This document shows, in pieces, positions 29,006-37,361 of a stretch of DNA of 64,000 nucleotides. The stretch's first letter is position 1, and the number at the start of each line of letters is the position of its first letter. Under the pieces are notes generated by a model. The model saw only the letters and a list, made by a program, of their open reading frames with translations. It was not told where the DNA came from and ran no database searches. Origin of the DNA: Oxalobacteraceae bacterium AB_14 (GTDB taxonomy: Bacteria; Pseudomonadota; Gammaproteobacteria; Burkholderiales; Burkholderiaceae_D); the NCBI GenBank assembly GCA_000381565.1, contig KB906725.1:749785-813784 (forward strand), written 5' to 3'. Both the position numbers and the translations under genes were made by a program.

Positions 29006-29677
29006 ATGCTTGCTGCGCTGGACCGCCACCTGCTCGACTACTCTGTCCACCCCGGCCTGCGCGGTTGGGCGCGCTTCGCGGCCGAATTCCTGTGCTTTGG
29101 CCTGAAGGAGGCGAGGGCTTGCCTGTTCGTCGCGCTGTTCTTCGGCGCGGTGCTGCTGGCGCCGCGCGCCGGCGTGCTGGGCCTGCCGCGCTACGATGTG
29201 CTGCTGATCGCCGCGCTGGCGATCCAATTCGGCATGGTGTGGGCGGGACTGGAGACGTGGGACGAGCTGAAGGCGGTCAGCCTGTTCCATGTGGTCGGCT
29301 TCGCGCTGGAGGTGTTCAAGGTGTCGGGGGCGATCCAGTCGTGGGGCTATCCCGACTTCGCCTATGCCAAGCTGTGGGGCGTGCCCCTGTTCTCGGGCTT
29401 TATGTACGCGGCGGTGGGCAGCTACATCATCCAGGCCTGGCGCCTGTTCGACTTGCGCATTCAACATCATCCGCCGTACTGGATGGCGGTGCTGATCGCC
29501 GTGCTGATCTACGTGAACTTCTTTACCCACCACTACATCGGCGACTACCGCTGGTACCTGGCCGCCTGCGCGCTGGACCTGTACGCGCGCACCACGGCGG
29601 TGTTCCGGCCGCTCGACCGCGAGCGCCAGCCCGCATGGGGCCTGCGTTTGCGCGTGCCGCCGCCGCCGTTCCGATAA
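29006..29677 (+). CDS. DUF817 family membrane protein
   Basis: The 223-residue protein has about six or seven membrane helices with conserved polar segments: FLCFGLKEARACLFVALF, WAGLETWDELKAVSLFHVVGFALEVFKV, WGYPDFAYAKLWGVPLFSGFMYAAVGSY and FFTHHYIGDYRWYL. These are landmarks of DUF817, a family with no proven function. ATG at 29006 begins just before the conserved region; a longer in-frame start would overlap the receptor terminator. It lies between the receptor terminator and the promoter of rplC and looks like an independent unit. Confidence 0.83.
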   Translation: MLAALDRHLLDYSVHPGLRGWARFAAEFLCFGLKEARACLFVALFFGAVLLAPRAGVLGLPRYDVLLIAALAIQFGMVWAGLETWDELKAVSLFHVVGFALEVFKVSGAIQSWGYPDFAYAKLWGVPLFSGFMYAAVGSYIIQAWRLFDLRIQHHPPYWMAVLIAVLIYVNFFTHHYIGDYRWYLAACALDLYARTTAVFRPLDRERQPAWGLRLRVPPPPFR

Positions 29678-29712
29678 AGCCGCATAAACCCGACATACCC
29701 CGTATTAAGTTG

Positions 29713-29741
29713 TTGCGTCAAGGGTCTTTTCGCGATACACT
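29713..29741 (+). promoter_or_regulatory. Promoter in front of rplC
   Basis: TTGCGT (29713-29718) and TACACT (29736-29741) are 17 bases apart, within the 161-base gap before rplC. A separate promoter here is expected because the operon is cut off from rpsJ. The leader of about 90 bases includes ACTA-ATTT-TAGT and could house L4 control. Confidence 0.65.
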
Positions 29742-29838
29742 AGCCGGCTTCGGTATGGATACGTCTTTTTATTGGTCCGTACTAATTTTAGTAGTTCAAC
29801 ATATCCCCGCCCAATCGTAGGTGGGAATTGGAGAAAAA

Positions 29839-30495
29839 ATGAGCCTTGGCCTTCTCGGTCGCAAGGTTGGTATGATGCGCATCTTCACCGATGACGGGGA
29901 TTCGATCCCAGTCACCGTGTTGGACGTATCGAACAACCGTGTTGCGCAAATCAAAACTCCTGAAACCGACGGTTATACCGCGGTTCAGGTCGCATTCGGT
30001 CAACGTCGCGCTTCCCGCGTAACGAAGGCTGTTGCTGGTCACCACGCTAAAGCCGGTGTCGAAGCTGGTACTCTGTTGAAAGAGTTCCGCGTTGACGCAG
30101 CCAAAGCTGCCGAACTGAAAGCTGGCGACGTTGTTGCTGCTTCCCTGTTCGAAGTCGGTCAGAAGATCGACGTTCAAGGTGTTACGATCGGTAAAGGCTA
30201 CGCCGGTACCATCAAGCGTCACCACTTTGCTTCGGGCCGTGCTACCCACGGTAACTCCCGTTCGCACAATGTTCCAGGTTCCATCGGTATGGCGCAAGAT
30301 CCAGGCCGCGTGTTCCCAGGTAAGCGCATGACCGGTCACCTCGGTGACGTCACCCGCACTGTGCAGAACCTCGAAATCGCCCGTATCGATGCCGACCGTC
30401 AGCTGCTGCTGGTCAAAGGCGCGATCCCAGGCGCGAAAAATGGCCAGGTTGTCGTATCGCCTGCTGTCAAAGTTAAAGCAAAGAAGGGAGCTTAA
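29839..30495 (+). CDS. rplC: 50S ribosomal protein L3
   Basis: The 218-residue L3 organises the peptidyl-transferase region. GLLGRKVGMMRIFTDDG, GVTIGKGYAGTIKRHHF and the loop GSIGMAQDPGRVFPGKRMTGH, whose Gln is the target of PrmB methylation, are visible. The start ATG at 29839 follows GGAGAAAAA. It heads the rest of the S10 cluster after the receptor/DUF817 interruption. Confidence 0.98.
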   Translation: MSLGLLGRKVGMMRIFTDDGDSIPVTVLDVSNNRVAQIKTPETDGYTAVQVAFGQRRASRVTKAVAGHHAKAGVEAGTLLKEFRVDAAKAAELKAGDVVAASLFEVGQKIDVQGVTIGKGYAGTIKRHHFASGRATHGNSRSHNVPGSIGMAQDPGRVFPGKRMTGHLGDVTRTVQNLEIARIDADRQLLLVKGAIPGAKNGQVVVSPAVKVKAKKGA

Positions 30496-30498
30496 ACG

Positions 30499-31119
30499 AT
30501 GGAACTCAAGCTCTTGAACGCTCAAGGTCAAGCCGCCTCTAACGTAGCTGCCGCCGACACCATTTTCGGCCGTGACTACAACGAAGCCCTGATCCACCAA
30601 GTCGTCGTTGCTTACCAAGCCAATGCTCGCAGCGGCAACCGTAAACAAAAAGACCGTGAAGAAGTCCACCACACGACCAAGAAGCCATGGCGCCAAAAAG
30701 GTACCGGCCGTGCTCGTGCTGGTATGTCGTCGTCGCCACTGTGGCGCGGCGGTGGTCGCATCTTCCCGAACTCGCCTGACGAGAACTTCACCCACAAAGT
30801 GAACAAGAAGATGTATCGCGCAGGTATCTGCTCGATCCTGTCCCAGCTGGCCCGCGAAGATCGCCTGACGATCATCGAAGACCTGACGATCGAAGCGCCA
30901 AAGACCAAGCTGCTGTCGCAAAAGCTGACCGGCATGGGCTTTGACTCGGTTCTGATCATCACCGACGTCGCCAACGAAAACCTGGAACTGGCATCGCGTA
31001 ACCTGCCTAACGTACTGGTTGTTGAACCACGTCACGCAGATCCAATGTCCCTGGTGTTCTACAAGAAGATCCTGGTCACGAAAGCTGCACTGGCCAAGAT
31101 TGAGGAGATGCTGGCATGA
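30499..31119 (+). CDS. rplD: 50S ribosomal protein L4
   Basis: The 206-residue L4 lines the exit tunnel with its extended loop (KKPWRQKGTGRARAGMSSSPLWRGGG, residues about 60-85), where macrolide-resistance changes occur; the loop looks wild type. In E. coli L4 also represses the S10 operon. It starts three bases after rplC and overlaps rplW by four. Confidence 0.98.
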   Translation: MELKLLNAQGQAASNVAAADTIFGRDYNEALIHQVVVAYQANARSGNRKQKDREEVHHTTKKPWRQKGTGRARAGMSSSPLWRGGGRIFPNSPDENFTHKVNKKMYRAGICSILSQLAREDRLTIIEDLTIEAPKTKLLSQKLTGMGFDSVLIITDVANENLELASRNLPNVLVVEPRHADPMSLVFYKKILVTKAALAKIEEMLA

Positions 31120-31430
31120 GCGCATTGAAATTTAGCGAAGAGCGCCTGATGAAGGTGCTGCTGGCTCCGGTCATTTCCGAAAAGGCCACCATGGTCGCGG
31201 AAAAGAACGAACAGATCGTGTTCCGTGTAACCACCGACGCGACCAAGCCAGAAATCAAAGCCGCTGTTGAACTGCTGTTCAAAGTGGAAGTGGAATCGGT
31301 GCAGACCGTCAACCGCGAAGGTAAGCAGAAGCGTTCCGGTGCTCACACCGGCCGCCGCAACCATACCAAGCGTGCTTTCGTGTGCCTGAAACCTGGCCAG
31401 GAAATCAATTTCTCCGAGGAGGCTAAATAA
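31116..31430 (+). CDS. rplW: 50S ribosomal protein L23
   Basis: The 104-residue L23 sits at the tunnel exit and docks trigger factor and SRP. Landmarks are LLAPVISEKATMVAEKNEQIVF and the basic loop KQKRSGAHTGRRNHTKRAFV. It overlaps rplD by ATGA and rplB by one base (TAATG), showing coupled translation. Confidence 0.97.
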   Translation: MSALKFSEERLMKVLLAPVISEKATMVAEKNEQIVFRVTTDATKPEIKAAVELLFKVEVESVQTVNREGKQKRSGAHTGRRNHTKRAFVCLKPGQEINFSEEAK

Positions 31431-32257
31431 TGGCACTCGTTAAGATGAAGCCAACCTCCCCAGGCCGTCGCGGCATGGTGAAAGTTGTGAACCCGGACCT
31501 GTACAAAGGTCGTCCGTTCGCAGCCCTGGTTGAGAAAAAATCGAAAACTGCTGGTCGTAACAACAACGGCCACATCACCACCCGTCACATCGGTGGCGGT
31601 CACAAGCAGCACTATCGCCTGATCGACTTCAAGCGTCAGAAGGATGGCATTCCAGCGAAAGTGGAACGGATCGAATACGATCCAAACCGCACCGCGAATA
31701 TCGCCCTGCTGTGCTACGCCGACGGCGAACGCCAGTACATCATCGCAACCAAGGGCATGTCCGTTGGCGATGCAGTGATGAATGGTTCGGAAGCGCCGAT
31801 CAAGTCGGGCAACTGCCTGCCGATCCGCAACATCCCGGTCGGTACCGTCATGCACTGCGTCGAAATGCTGCCAGGTAAGGGTGCCCAAATGGCCCGTTCC
31901 GCCGGCGCCGGCGTGGTCCTGATGGCCCGTGACGGCACCTACGCCCAGGTTCGCCTGCGCTCGGGTGAAGTACGTCGCGTGCACATCGAGTGCCGTGCAA
32001 CCGTGGGTGAAGTCGGCAACGCCGAACACAGCCTGCGTAAAATCGGTAAAGCTGGCGCGATGCGCTGGCGCGGTGTTCGTCCTACCGTTCGCGGTGTGGT
32101 CATGAACCCGGTCGATCACCCGCACGGTGGTGGTGAAGGTAAAACTGCAGCTGGTCGTCATCCAGTGTCGCCTTGGGGCCAACAGACTAAGGGTAAGAAG
32201 ACCCGCAGCAACAAGCGTACTTCTTCCATGATCGTCTCGCGCCGCGGCAAGAAATAA
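31430..32257 (+). CDS. rplB: 50S ribosomal protein L2
   Basis: The 275-residue L2 is needed for subunit joining and peptidyl-transferase activity. The conserved MNPVDHPHGGGEGKTAAGRHP stretch contains the His important for function. The C-terminus is the usual basic tail (KGKKTRSNKRTSSMIVSRRGKK). Confidence 0.98.
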   Translation: MALVKMKPTSPGRRGMVKVVNPDLYKGRPFAALVEKKSKTAGRNNNGHITTRHIGGGHKQHYRLIDFKRQKDGIPAKVERIEYDPNRTANIALLCYADGERQYIIATKGMSVGDAVMNGSEAPIKSGNCLPIRNIPVGTVMHCVEMLPGKGAQMARSAGAGVVLMARDGTYAQVRLRSGEVRRVHIECRATVGEVGNAEHSLRKIGKAGAMRWRGVRPTVRGVVMNPVDHPHGGGEGKTAAGRHPVSPWGQQTKGKKTRSNKRTSSMIVSRRGKK

Positions 32258-32267
32258 GGGGTAGCAC

Positions 32268-32543
32268 ATGACTCGTTCATTGAAAAAAGGGCCGTTCTGT
32301 GACGCCCACCTGGTGAAAAAAGTCGAAGCCGCGCAAGCTGCCAAAGACAAAAAGCCAATCAAAACCTGGTCCCGTCGTTCGACCATCATGCCTGACTTCA
32401 TCGGCCTGACGATCGCCGTCCACAATGGCAAGCTGCACGTGCCAGTGTACGTTTCCGAGAACATGGTTGGTCACAAGCTCGGTGAATTCGCGCTGACCCG
32501 CACGTTCAAGGGCCATGCCGCTGACAAGAAGGCGAAGAAATAA
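32268..32543 (+). CDS. rpsS: 30S ribosomal protein S19
   Basis: The 91-residue S19 forms the head with S13. TRSLKKGPFCDAHLVKKVE at the start and FIGLTIAVHNGKLHVPVYV in the middle are diagnostic. The start ATG has GGGGTAGCAC upstream; its stop overlaps the rplV start by one base. Confidence 0.97.
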   Translation: MTRSLKKGPFCDAHLVKKVEAAQAAKDKKPIKTWSRRSTIMPDFIGLTIAVHNGKLHVPVYVSENMVGHKLGEFALTRTFKGHAADKKAKK

Positions 32544-32872
32544 TGGAAACCAAAGCTATCCTCAAGGGTGTGCGCTTGTCGGATCAAAAAGGTCGCCTCG
32601 TGGCTGACCAGATCCGCGGCAAGAAAGTTGACGCTGCACTCAACATTCTGCAATTCAGCCCAAAAAAGGGCGCGACCATCATCAAGAAAGTGCTGGAGTC
32701 CGCCATCGCGAACGCCGAGCACAATGATGGCGCCGACATCGACGAGCTGTTCGTCAAAGTCATCTACGTCGAAAAGGGCCCGATCCTGAAGCGCTTCACT
32801 GCACGCGCTAAAGGCCGGGGCGATCGCATCTCGAAACAATCGTGTCACATTTACGTGACCGTCGGCAACTAA
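32543..32872 (+). CDS. rplV: 50S ribosomal protein L22
   Basis: The 109-residue L22 lines the exit tunnel with a beta-hairpin (VIYVEKGPILKRFTARAKGRGDRI). The hairpin is full length, without the deletion seen in some macrolide-resistant strains. It is coupled to rpsS by TAATG. Confidence 0.97.
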   Translation: METKAILKGVRLSDQKGRLVADQIRGKKVDAALNILQFSPKKGATIIKKVLESAIANAEHNDGADIDELFVKVIYVEKGPILKRFTARAKGRGDRISKQSCHIYVTVGN

Positions 32873-32882
32873 GGAGCTAAAA

Positions 32883-33686
32883 ATGGGTCAAAAAATTCAC
32901 CCAACCGGCTTCCGCCTGTCGGTTACCCGTAACTGGGCATCGCGTTGGTACGCTGGCAACAGCAACTTCGCTTCGATGCTGAACGAAGATCTGAAGGCGC
33001 GCGCCTACCTGAAGACCAAGCTGAAGAACGCTTCGGTCGGCCGCATCGTCATCGAGCGTCCTGCCAAGAACGCGCGCTTCACGATCTACAGCTCGCGTCC
33101 GGGCGTGGTCATTGGTAAAAAAGGCGAAGACATCGAAGTACTGAAGTCGGCGCTGACCAAGATCATGGGCGTTCCTGTCCACGTGAACATCGAAGAAATC
33201 CGCAAGCCGGAAATCGATTCGCAACTGATCGCCGATTCGATCGCTCAGCAGCTGGAAAAGCGCATCATGTTCCGTCGCGCCATGAAGCGCGCCATGCAAA
33301 ACGCCATGCGTCTGGGTGCCCTGGGCATCAAGATCATGTCGTCGGGCCGTCTGAACGGTATCGAAATCGCTCGTAAAGAGTGGTATCGCGAAGGCCGTGT
33401 GCCACTGCACACCCTGCGCGCCGATATCGACTACGGTACCAGCGAAGCTTCGACCACCTACGGCATCATCGGTGTCAAGGTCTGGGTATACAAGGGTGAC
33501 CGCGCGCCGAACGGCGATGCACCAGTCATCGATACCCCGCCGGACGAGAAGAAGCCACGTGGCCCACGTCGTGACGACGGCAAACCAGCTGGCCGTCCGC
33601 GTCCAGCAGGCGCCGGCGCCAAGCCAGCGGCTCCAGGCGCTCGTGTTCGCACTGCCGCCAAGCCGGCCGAGAAAGCAGGAGAATAA
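32883..33686 (+). CDS. rpsC: 30S ribosomal protein S3, long C-terminal tail
   Basis: The 267-residue S3 has the family start GQKIHPTGFRLSVTRNW, the KH domain with VVIGKKGEDIE and the helicase-linked basic surface. After about residue 215 comes a Pro/Ala/Arg-rich tail of roughly 50 residues, longer than the E. coli protein (233 residues). Similar tails are common in betaproteobacteria; their role is not known. AAGGAGCTAAAA precedes the ATG. Confidence 0.97.
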   Translation: MGQKIHPTGFRLSVTRNWASRWYAGNSNFASMLNEDLKARAYLKTKLKNASVGRIVIERPAKNARFTIYSSRPGVVIGKKGEDIEVLKSALTKIMGVPVHVNIEEIRKPEIDSQLIADSIAQQLEKRIMFRRAMKRAMQNAMRLGALGIKIMSSGRLNGIEIARKEWYREGRVPLHTLRADIDYGTSEASTTYGIIGVKVWVYKGDRAPNGDAPVIDTPPDEKKPRGPRRDDGKPAGRPRPAGAGAKPAAPGARVRTAAKPAEKAGE

Positions 33687-33688
33687 TC

Positions 33689-34108
33689 ATGCTGCAACCA
33701 GCACGCAGGAAGTATCGTAAAGAGCAGAAAGGCCGTAACACCGGCATTTCGCATGGCACCGGCACTTCGGTGTCGTTCGGTGAGTTCGGTCTGAAAGCCG
33801 TTGCCCGTGGTCGTATCACGGCACGCCAGATCGAAGCCGCACGTCGCGCCATGACCCGTCACATCAAACGTGGTGGCCGTATCTGGATTCGTATCTTCCC
33901 GGACAAGCCAATTTCGAACAAGCCTGCCGAAGTCCGTATGGGTAACGGTAAGGGTAATCCGGAATACTACGTCGCTGAAATCCGTCCGGGCAAAGTCCTG
34001 TACGAAATGGACGGCGTAGACGAAGTACTGGCGCGCGAAGCATTCCGCCTGGCCGCTGCCAAACTGCCGCTGGCGACCACTTTCGTGGTCCGTCAAGTCG
34101 GCCAATAA
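33689..34108 (+). CDS. rplP: 50S ribosomal protein L16
   Basis: The 139-residue L16 is located near the A-site tRNA elbow. LQPARRKYRKEQKGRN and GRIWIRIFPDKPISNKPAEVRMGNG are typical; the Arg in the latter region is the YcfD hydroxylation target. It begins two bases after rpsC. Confidence 0.97.
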   Translation: MLQPARRKYRKEQKGRNTGISHGTGTSVSFGEFGLKAVARGRITARQIEAARRAMTRHIKRGGRIWIRIFPDKPISNKPAEVRMGNGKGNPEYYVAEIRPGKVLYEMDGVDEVLAREAFRLAAAKLPLATTFVVRQVGQ

Positions 34109-34120
34109 CAGGAGTGAAAT

Positions 34121-34312
34121 ATGAAAGCATCTGAACTCCGCGGCAAAGACCAGGCAGCTCTGCAAAAAGAGCTGAATGACCTGTTGAAGGCCCAGTTCGG
34201 CCTGCGTATGCAAACCGCTACGCAGCAGCTGAGCAACACTTCGCAGCTCAAGAAGGTACGTCGCGATATCGCACGTGTAAAAACGGTAATGAACACGAAG
34301 GAAGCCAAATGA
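34121..34312 (+). CDS. rpmC: 50S ribosomal protein L29
   Basis: The 63-residue L29 is an antiparallel helical protein near the tunnel exit. KASELRGKDQAALQKELNDLLKAQFGLR and VRRDIARVKTVMNTKEAK are diagnostic. It overlaps rpsQ by four bases (ATGA). Confidence 0.96.
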   Translation: MKASELRGKDQAALQKELNDLLKAQFGLRMQTATQQLSNTSQLKKVRRDIARVKTVMNTKEAK

Positions 34313-34578
34313 CCGAACCAGTAAAGTCGCTCAAGCGCACCCTGATCGGTAAAGTGGTGTCCGACAAGATGGACAAAACCGTCACCGTTCTGATCGAACG
34401 TCACGTCAAGCATCCTTTGTACGGCAAGATCATCGTGCGTTCGAACAAGTATCACGCGCACGACGAGACCAACCAGGTGAAAGCCGGTGACACGGTGGAA
34501 ATCGTGGAAGGTCGTCCGATCTCCAAAACGAAGGCATGGACCGTGACGCGCGTGGTGCAAGCCGCGCAAATCGTTTAA
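34309..34578 (+). CDS. rpsQ: 30S ribosomal protein S17
   Basis: The 89-residue S17 is an early-assembly protein with an OB fold; RTLIGKVVSDKMDKTVTVLIER and HPLYGKIIVRSNKYHAHDE are its landmarks. It is the last gene of the S10 group; a 264-base gap with two hairpins follows before rplN. Confidence 0.97.
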   Translation: MTEPVKSLKRTLIGKVVSDKMDKTVTVLIERHVKHPLYGKIIVRSNKYHAHDETNQVKAGDTVEIVEGRPISKTKAWTVTRVVQAAQIV

Positions 34579-34587
34579 TTGAAGTCG

Positions 34588-34667
34588 TCGCCTCCGGTCT
34601 TCGGTCCGGGGGCGATTTTCAATTAGTTCTTGCAAGCCCGCGAGTTGTATGTAATACTTGCGGGCTT
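34588..34667 (+). promoter_or_regulatory. Two hairpins in the rpsQ-rplN gap
   Basis: The first hairpin pairs TCGCCTCCGG with CCGGGGGCGA (34588-34615) and is followed by TTTTC, so it looks like a weak terminator. The second pairs 12-base arms AAGCCCGCGAGT and ACTTGCGGGCTT (34634-34667) with one wobble. The remaining 175 bases before rplN hold no gene; a promoter for the spc operon is expected but none is clear. Confidence 0.6.
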
Positions 34668-34842
34668 CGTTCATGTAACGCCGCAAAGTGTCTGGCCACA
34701 GACGCTGAACCGTGCGGTCAGTAGCAAGACGAAGGTCAAGCACCCAAACAGTGGGCTCTTCATGAGCGCTCTGGCGGGACCAAGACTGACCGCAGGTCCG
34801 CATTGTGTGGATTCTTCGGCTTAAGTTGGGAAAGAGAATACT

Positions 34843-35211
34843 ATGATTCAAACTGAAAGCCGGCTCGAAGTGGCTGACAATACCGGTGCCAAGGAAGTAA
34901 TGTGCATCAAGGTATTGGGCGGCTCCAAGCGCCGTTATGCTGGCATTGGCGACGTGATCAAGGTAACCGTTAAGGTTGCTGCGCCACGTGGCCGTGTCAA
35001 AAAAGGTGAAATTTATAACGCCGTGGTAGTGCGCACCGCTAAAGGTGTTCGCCGCCAAGACGGTTCCCTGGTGAAGTTCGACGGCAACGCTGCCGTTCTG
35101 CTGAACGCCAAGCTGGAACCGATCGGTACCCGTATTTTTGGACCAGTGACGCGCGAGCTGCGTACTGAAAAGTTCATGAAGATCGTGTCCCTGGCACCGG
35201 AAGTCCTGTAA
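34843..35211 (+). CDS. rplN: 50S ribosomal protein L14
   Basis: The 122-residue L14 lies at the subunit interface. IQTESRLEVADNTGAKEVMCIKVLGG and RIFGPVTRELR are diagnostic. It heads the spc group after a long gap, as in E. coli. Confidence 0.98.
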   Translation: MIQTESRLEVADNTGAKEVMCIKVLGGSKRRYAGIGDVIKVTVKVAAPRGRVKKGEIYNAVVVRTAKGVRRQDGSLVKFDGNAAVLLNAKLEPIGTRIFGPVTRELRTEKFMKIVSLAPEVL

Positions 35212-35220
35212 GGAGTCGTA

Positions 35221-35535
35221 ATGGATAAGATTCGTAAAAACGACGAAGTCATCGTTCTGACCGGGAAAGACAAGGGCAAACGTGGCGTCGTTCAGCAGCG
35301 TATCGATGCTGAGCATGTCGTGGTTGAAGGCGTCAACGTCGCTAAAAAAGCGACCAAGCCTAACCCAATGACTGGCGTACAAGGTGGTATCGTCGATAAG
35401 ACTATGCCGATTCACGTGTCCAACGTTGCATTGTTCAATGCAGCGACTGGCAAGGCAGACCGTGTCGGTTTCAAAGAAGTGGATGGCAAAAAAGTCCGCG
35501 TCTTCAAATCGTCCGGCGAAGTAGTGAAGGCTTAA
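35221..35535 (+). CDS. rplX: 50S ribosomal protein L24
   Basis: The 104-residue assembly initiator has a KOW motif (KIRKNDEVIVLTGKDKGKRG) and the family segment GGIVDKTMPIHVSNVALFN. AAGGAGTCGT precedes its ATG; it starts nine bases after rplN. Confidence 0.97.
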   Translation: MDKIRKNDEVIVLTGKDKGKRGVVQQRIDAEHVVVEGVNVAKKATKPNPMTGVQGGIVDKTMPIHVSNVALFNAATGKADRVGFKEVDGKKVRVFKSSGEVVKA

Positions 35536-35541
35536 GAAATC

Positions 35542-36081
35542 ATGGCACGTCTCCAAGAATTCTATAAAGAAAAAGTCGTCGCTGACCTGACCGCGAAATT
35601 CGGTTACAAGTCGGTGATGGAAGTTCCACGTCTGACCAAGATCACCCTGAACATGGGTGTTGGTGAGGCCATCGCGGACAAGAAAGTCCTCGAACACGCT
35701 GTCGGCGACCTGACTAAGATCGCTGGCCAGAAGCCAGTGACCACCAAGTCGCGCAAAGCTATCGCGGGTTTCAAAATCCGTGAAGGCTACCCGATCGGTA
35801 CCATGGTCACCCTGCGCGGCGCTCGCATGTACGAGTTCCTGGATCGCTTCATCACCGTGGCCCTGCCGCGCGTGCGCGATTTCCGTGGTGTCAATGGCCG
35901 TTCGTTCGATGGTCGTGGTAACTACAACATCGGTGTCAAAGAGCAGATCATCTTCCCGGAAATCGAGTACGACAAGATCGATGCGCTGCGTGGTATGAAT
36001 ATTTCGATCACCACCACCGCCAAGACCGACGACGAAGCGAAAGCTCTGCTCGCCGCCTTTAAATTCCCGTTCAGGAACTAA
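35542..36081 (+). CDS. rplE: 50S ribosomal protein L5
   Basis: The 179-residue L5 binds 5S rRNA and touches the P-site tRNA. LQEFYKEKVV, PRLTKITLNMGVGEA and GNYNIGVKEQIIFPEIEYDKID are typical. It starts six bases after rplX. Confidence 0.98.
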   Translation: MARLQEFYKEKVVADLTAKFGYKSVMEVPRLTKITLNMGVGEAIADKKVLEHAVGDLTKIAGQKPVTTKSRKAIAGFKIREGYPIGTMVTLRGARMYEFLDRFITVALPRVRDFRGVNGRSFDGRGNYNIGVKEQIIFPEIEYDKIDALRGMNISITTTAKTDDEAKALLAAFKFPFRN

Positions 36082-36088
36082 GAAGATC

Positions 36089-36394
36089 ATGGCAAAACTC
36101 GCACTGATTAACCGTGAGCAGAAACGCGTCGACCTGGCAAACAAGTTTGCTGCCAAGCGCGCTTCGCTGAAGGCCATCATTGATGACCAGTCGAAGTCGG
36201 AAGAAGAACGTTACGAAGCGCGCCTGAAACTGCAAGCGCTGCCACGTAACTCGGCTCCGACCCGCCAGCGTAACCGCTGCGCCGTCACCGGTCGTCCACG
36301 CGGCACCTTCCGTAAATTCGGTCTGGGCCGTATCAAGCTCCGTGAATTCGCCATGCGTGGTGAGATTCCGGGTATGACTAAAGCAAGCTGGTAA
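36089..36394 (+). CDS. rpsN: 30S ribosomal protein S14 (zinc-free type)
   Basis: The 101-residue long form has AKLALINREQKRVDL at the start and NRCAVTGRPRGTFRKFGLGRIKLREFAM later. Only one Cys is kept in the usual zinc-ribbon position, so this is the C-minus type, which does not bind zinc. Confidence 0.97.
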   Translation: MAKLALINREQKRVDLANKFAAKRASLKAIIDDQSKSEEERYEARLKLQALPRNSAPTRQRNRCAVTGRPRGTFRKFGLGRIKLREFAMRGEIPGMTKASW

Positions 36395-36408
36395 TAGGAG
36401 AATATGCA

Positions 36409-36804
36409 ATGAGTATGAGCGATCCTATCGCCGATATGCTGACCCGCATTCGTAACGCCCAAGGCGTGCAAAAGACGACCGTGGCCATGCCATCGTCGAA
36501 AGTTAAAATTGCGATTGCCAACGTCCTCAAGGACGAGGGTTACATTGAAGATTTCGCCGTAGCCGAAGCTGGTGGCAAAGCGGAACTGAAAATCGGTTTG
36601 AAGTATTATGTTGGCCGTCCCGTCATTGAGCGCCTTGAGCGCGTGTCCCGTCCGGGCCTGCGCGTCTACAAGGGCAAAGACGAGATCCCTACTGTGATGA
36701 ATGGCTTGGGTGTGGCGATCGTGTCGACTCCGCAAGGCGTCATGACTGACCGCAAAGCACGCGCTACCGGTGTCGGCGGCGAAGTTATTTGCTACGTCGC
36801 ATAA
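36409..36804 (+). CDS. rpsH: 30S ribosomal protein S8
   Basis: The 131-residue S8 organises the central 16S domain and, in E. coli, represses the spc operon by binding rplE mRNA. SDPIADMLTRIRNAQ and VSRPGLRVYKGKDEIP are diagnostic. The site TAGGAGAATATGCA precedes its ATG. Confidence 0.97.
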   Translation: MSMSDPIADMLTRIRNAQGVQKTTVAMPSSKVKIAIANVLKDEGYIEDFAVAEAGGKAELKIGLKYYVGRPVIERLERVSRPGLRVYKGKDEIPTVMNGLGVAIVSTPQGVMTDRKARATGVGGEVICYVA

Positions 36805-36814
36805 GGAGTTAGAC

Positions 36815-37348
36815 ATGTCTCGTGTAGCTAAAATGCCAATCGCTGTGCCAGCTGGCGCTGAAGTCGCCATCTCCGCAGCAGCGATCACCGTCAAGGGCCC
36901 GCTGGGCGTCTTGACCCAGGCCCTGAACGGCCAGGTAACGGTGGAAAACAATGCAGGAACCCTGAGCTTCGTCGCCGCTAATGACAGCCGCGAAGCCAAT
37001 GCCATGTCCGGTACGCTGCGCGCACTGGTCAACAACATGGTCACTGGCGTGACCAAGGGTTTCGAGAAAAAGCTGAACCTGGTTGGTGTGGGTTACAAGG
37101 CGCAAGCGCAAGGCGACAAGCTGAATCTGTCGCTGGGCTTCTCGCACCCTGTAGTGCACTCGATGCCAGCCGGCGTCACCTGCGCAACCGCGACGCCGAC
37201 GGAGATCATCATCAAAGGGATCGACCGTCAGCAAGTGGGCCAAGTGGCTGCTGAAGTTCGCGCTTACCGCTCCCCTGAGCCTTACAAGGGCAAGGGCGTC
37301 CGTTATTCGGACGAAGTGGTTAAGATTAAAGAAACCAAGAAGAAGTAA
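36815..37348 (+). CDS. rplF: 50S ribosomal protein L6
   Basis: The 177-residue L6 sits near the sarcin-ricin loop. Two repeats of its fold are seen, with VTGVTKGFEKKLNLVGVGYKAQAQG and RAYRSPEPYKGKGVRYSDE. The start ATG at 36815 has AAGGAG; longer in-frame starts would overlap rpsH. Confidence 0.97.
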   Translation: MSRVAKMPIAVPAGAEVAISAAAITVKGPLGVLTQALNGQVTVENNAGTLSFVAANDSREANAMSGTLRALVNNMVTGVTKGFEKKLNLVGVGYKAQAQGDKLNLSLGFSHPVVHSMPAGVTCATATPTEIIIKGIDRQQVGQVAAEVRAYRSPEPYKGKGVRYSDEVVKIKETKKK

Positions 37349-37361
37349 CTAGGGGCTGACG

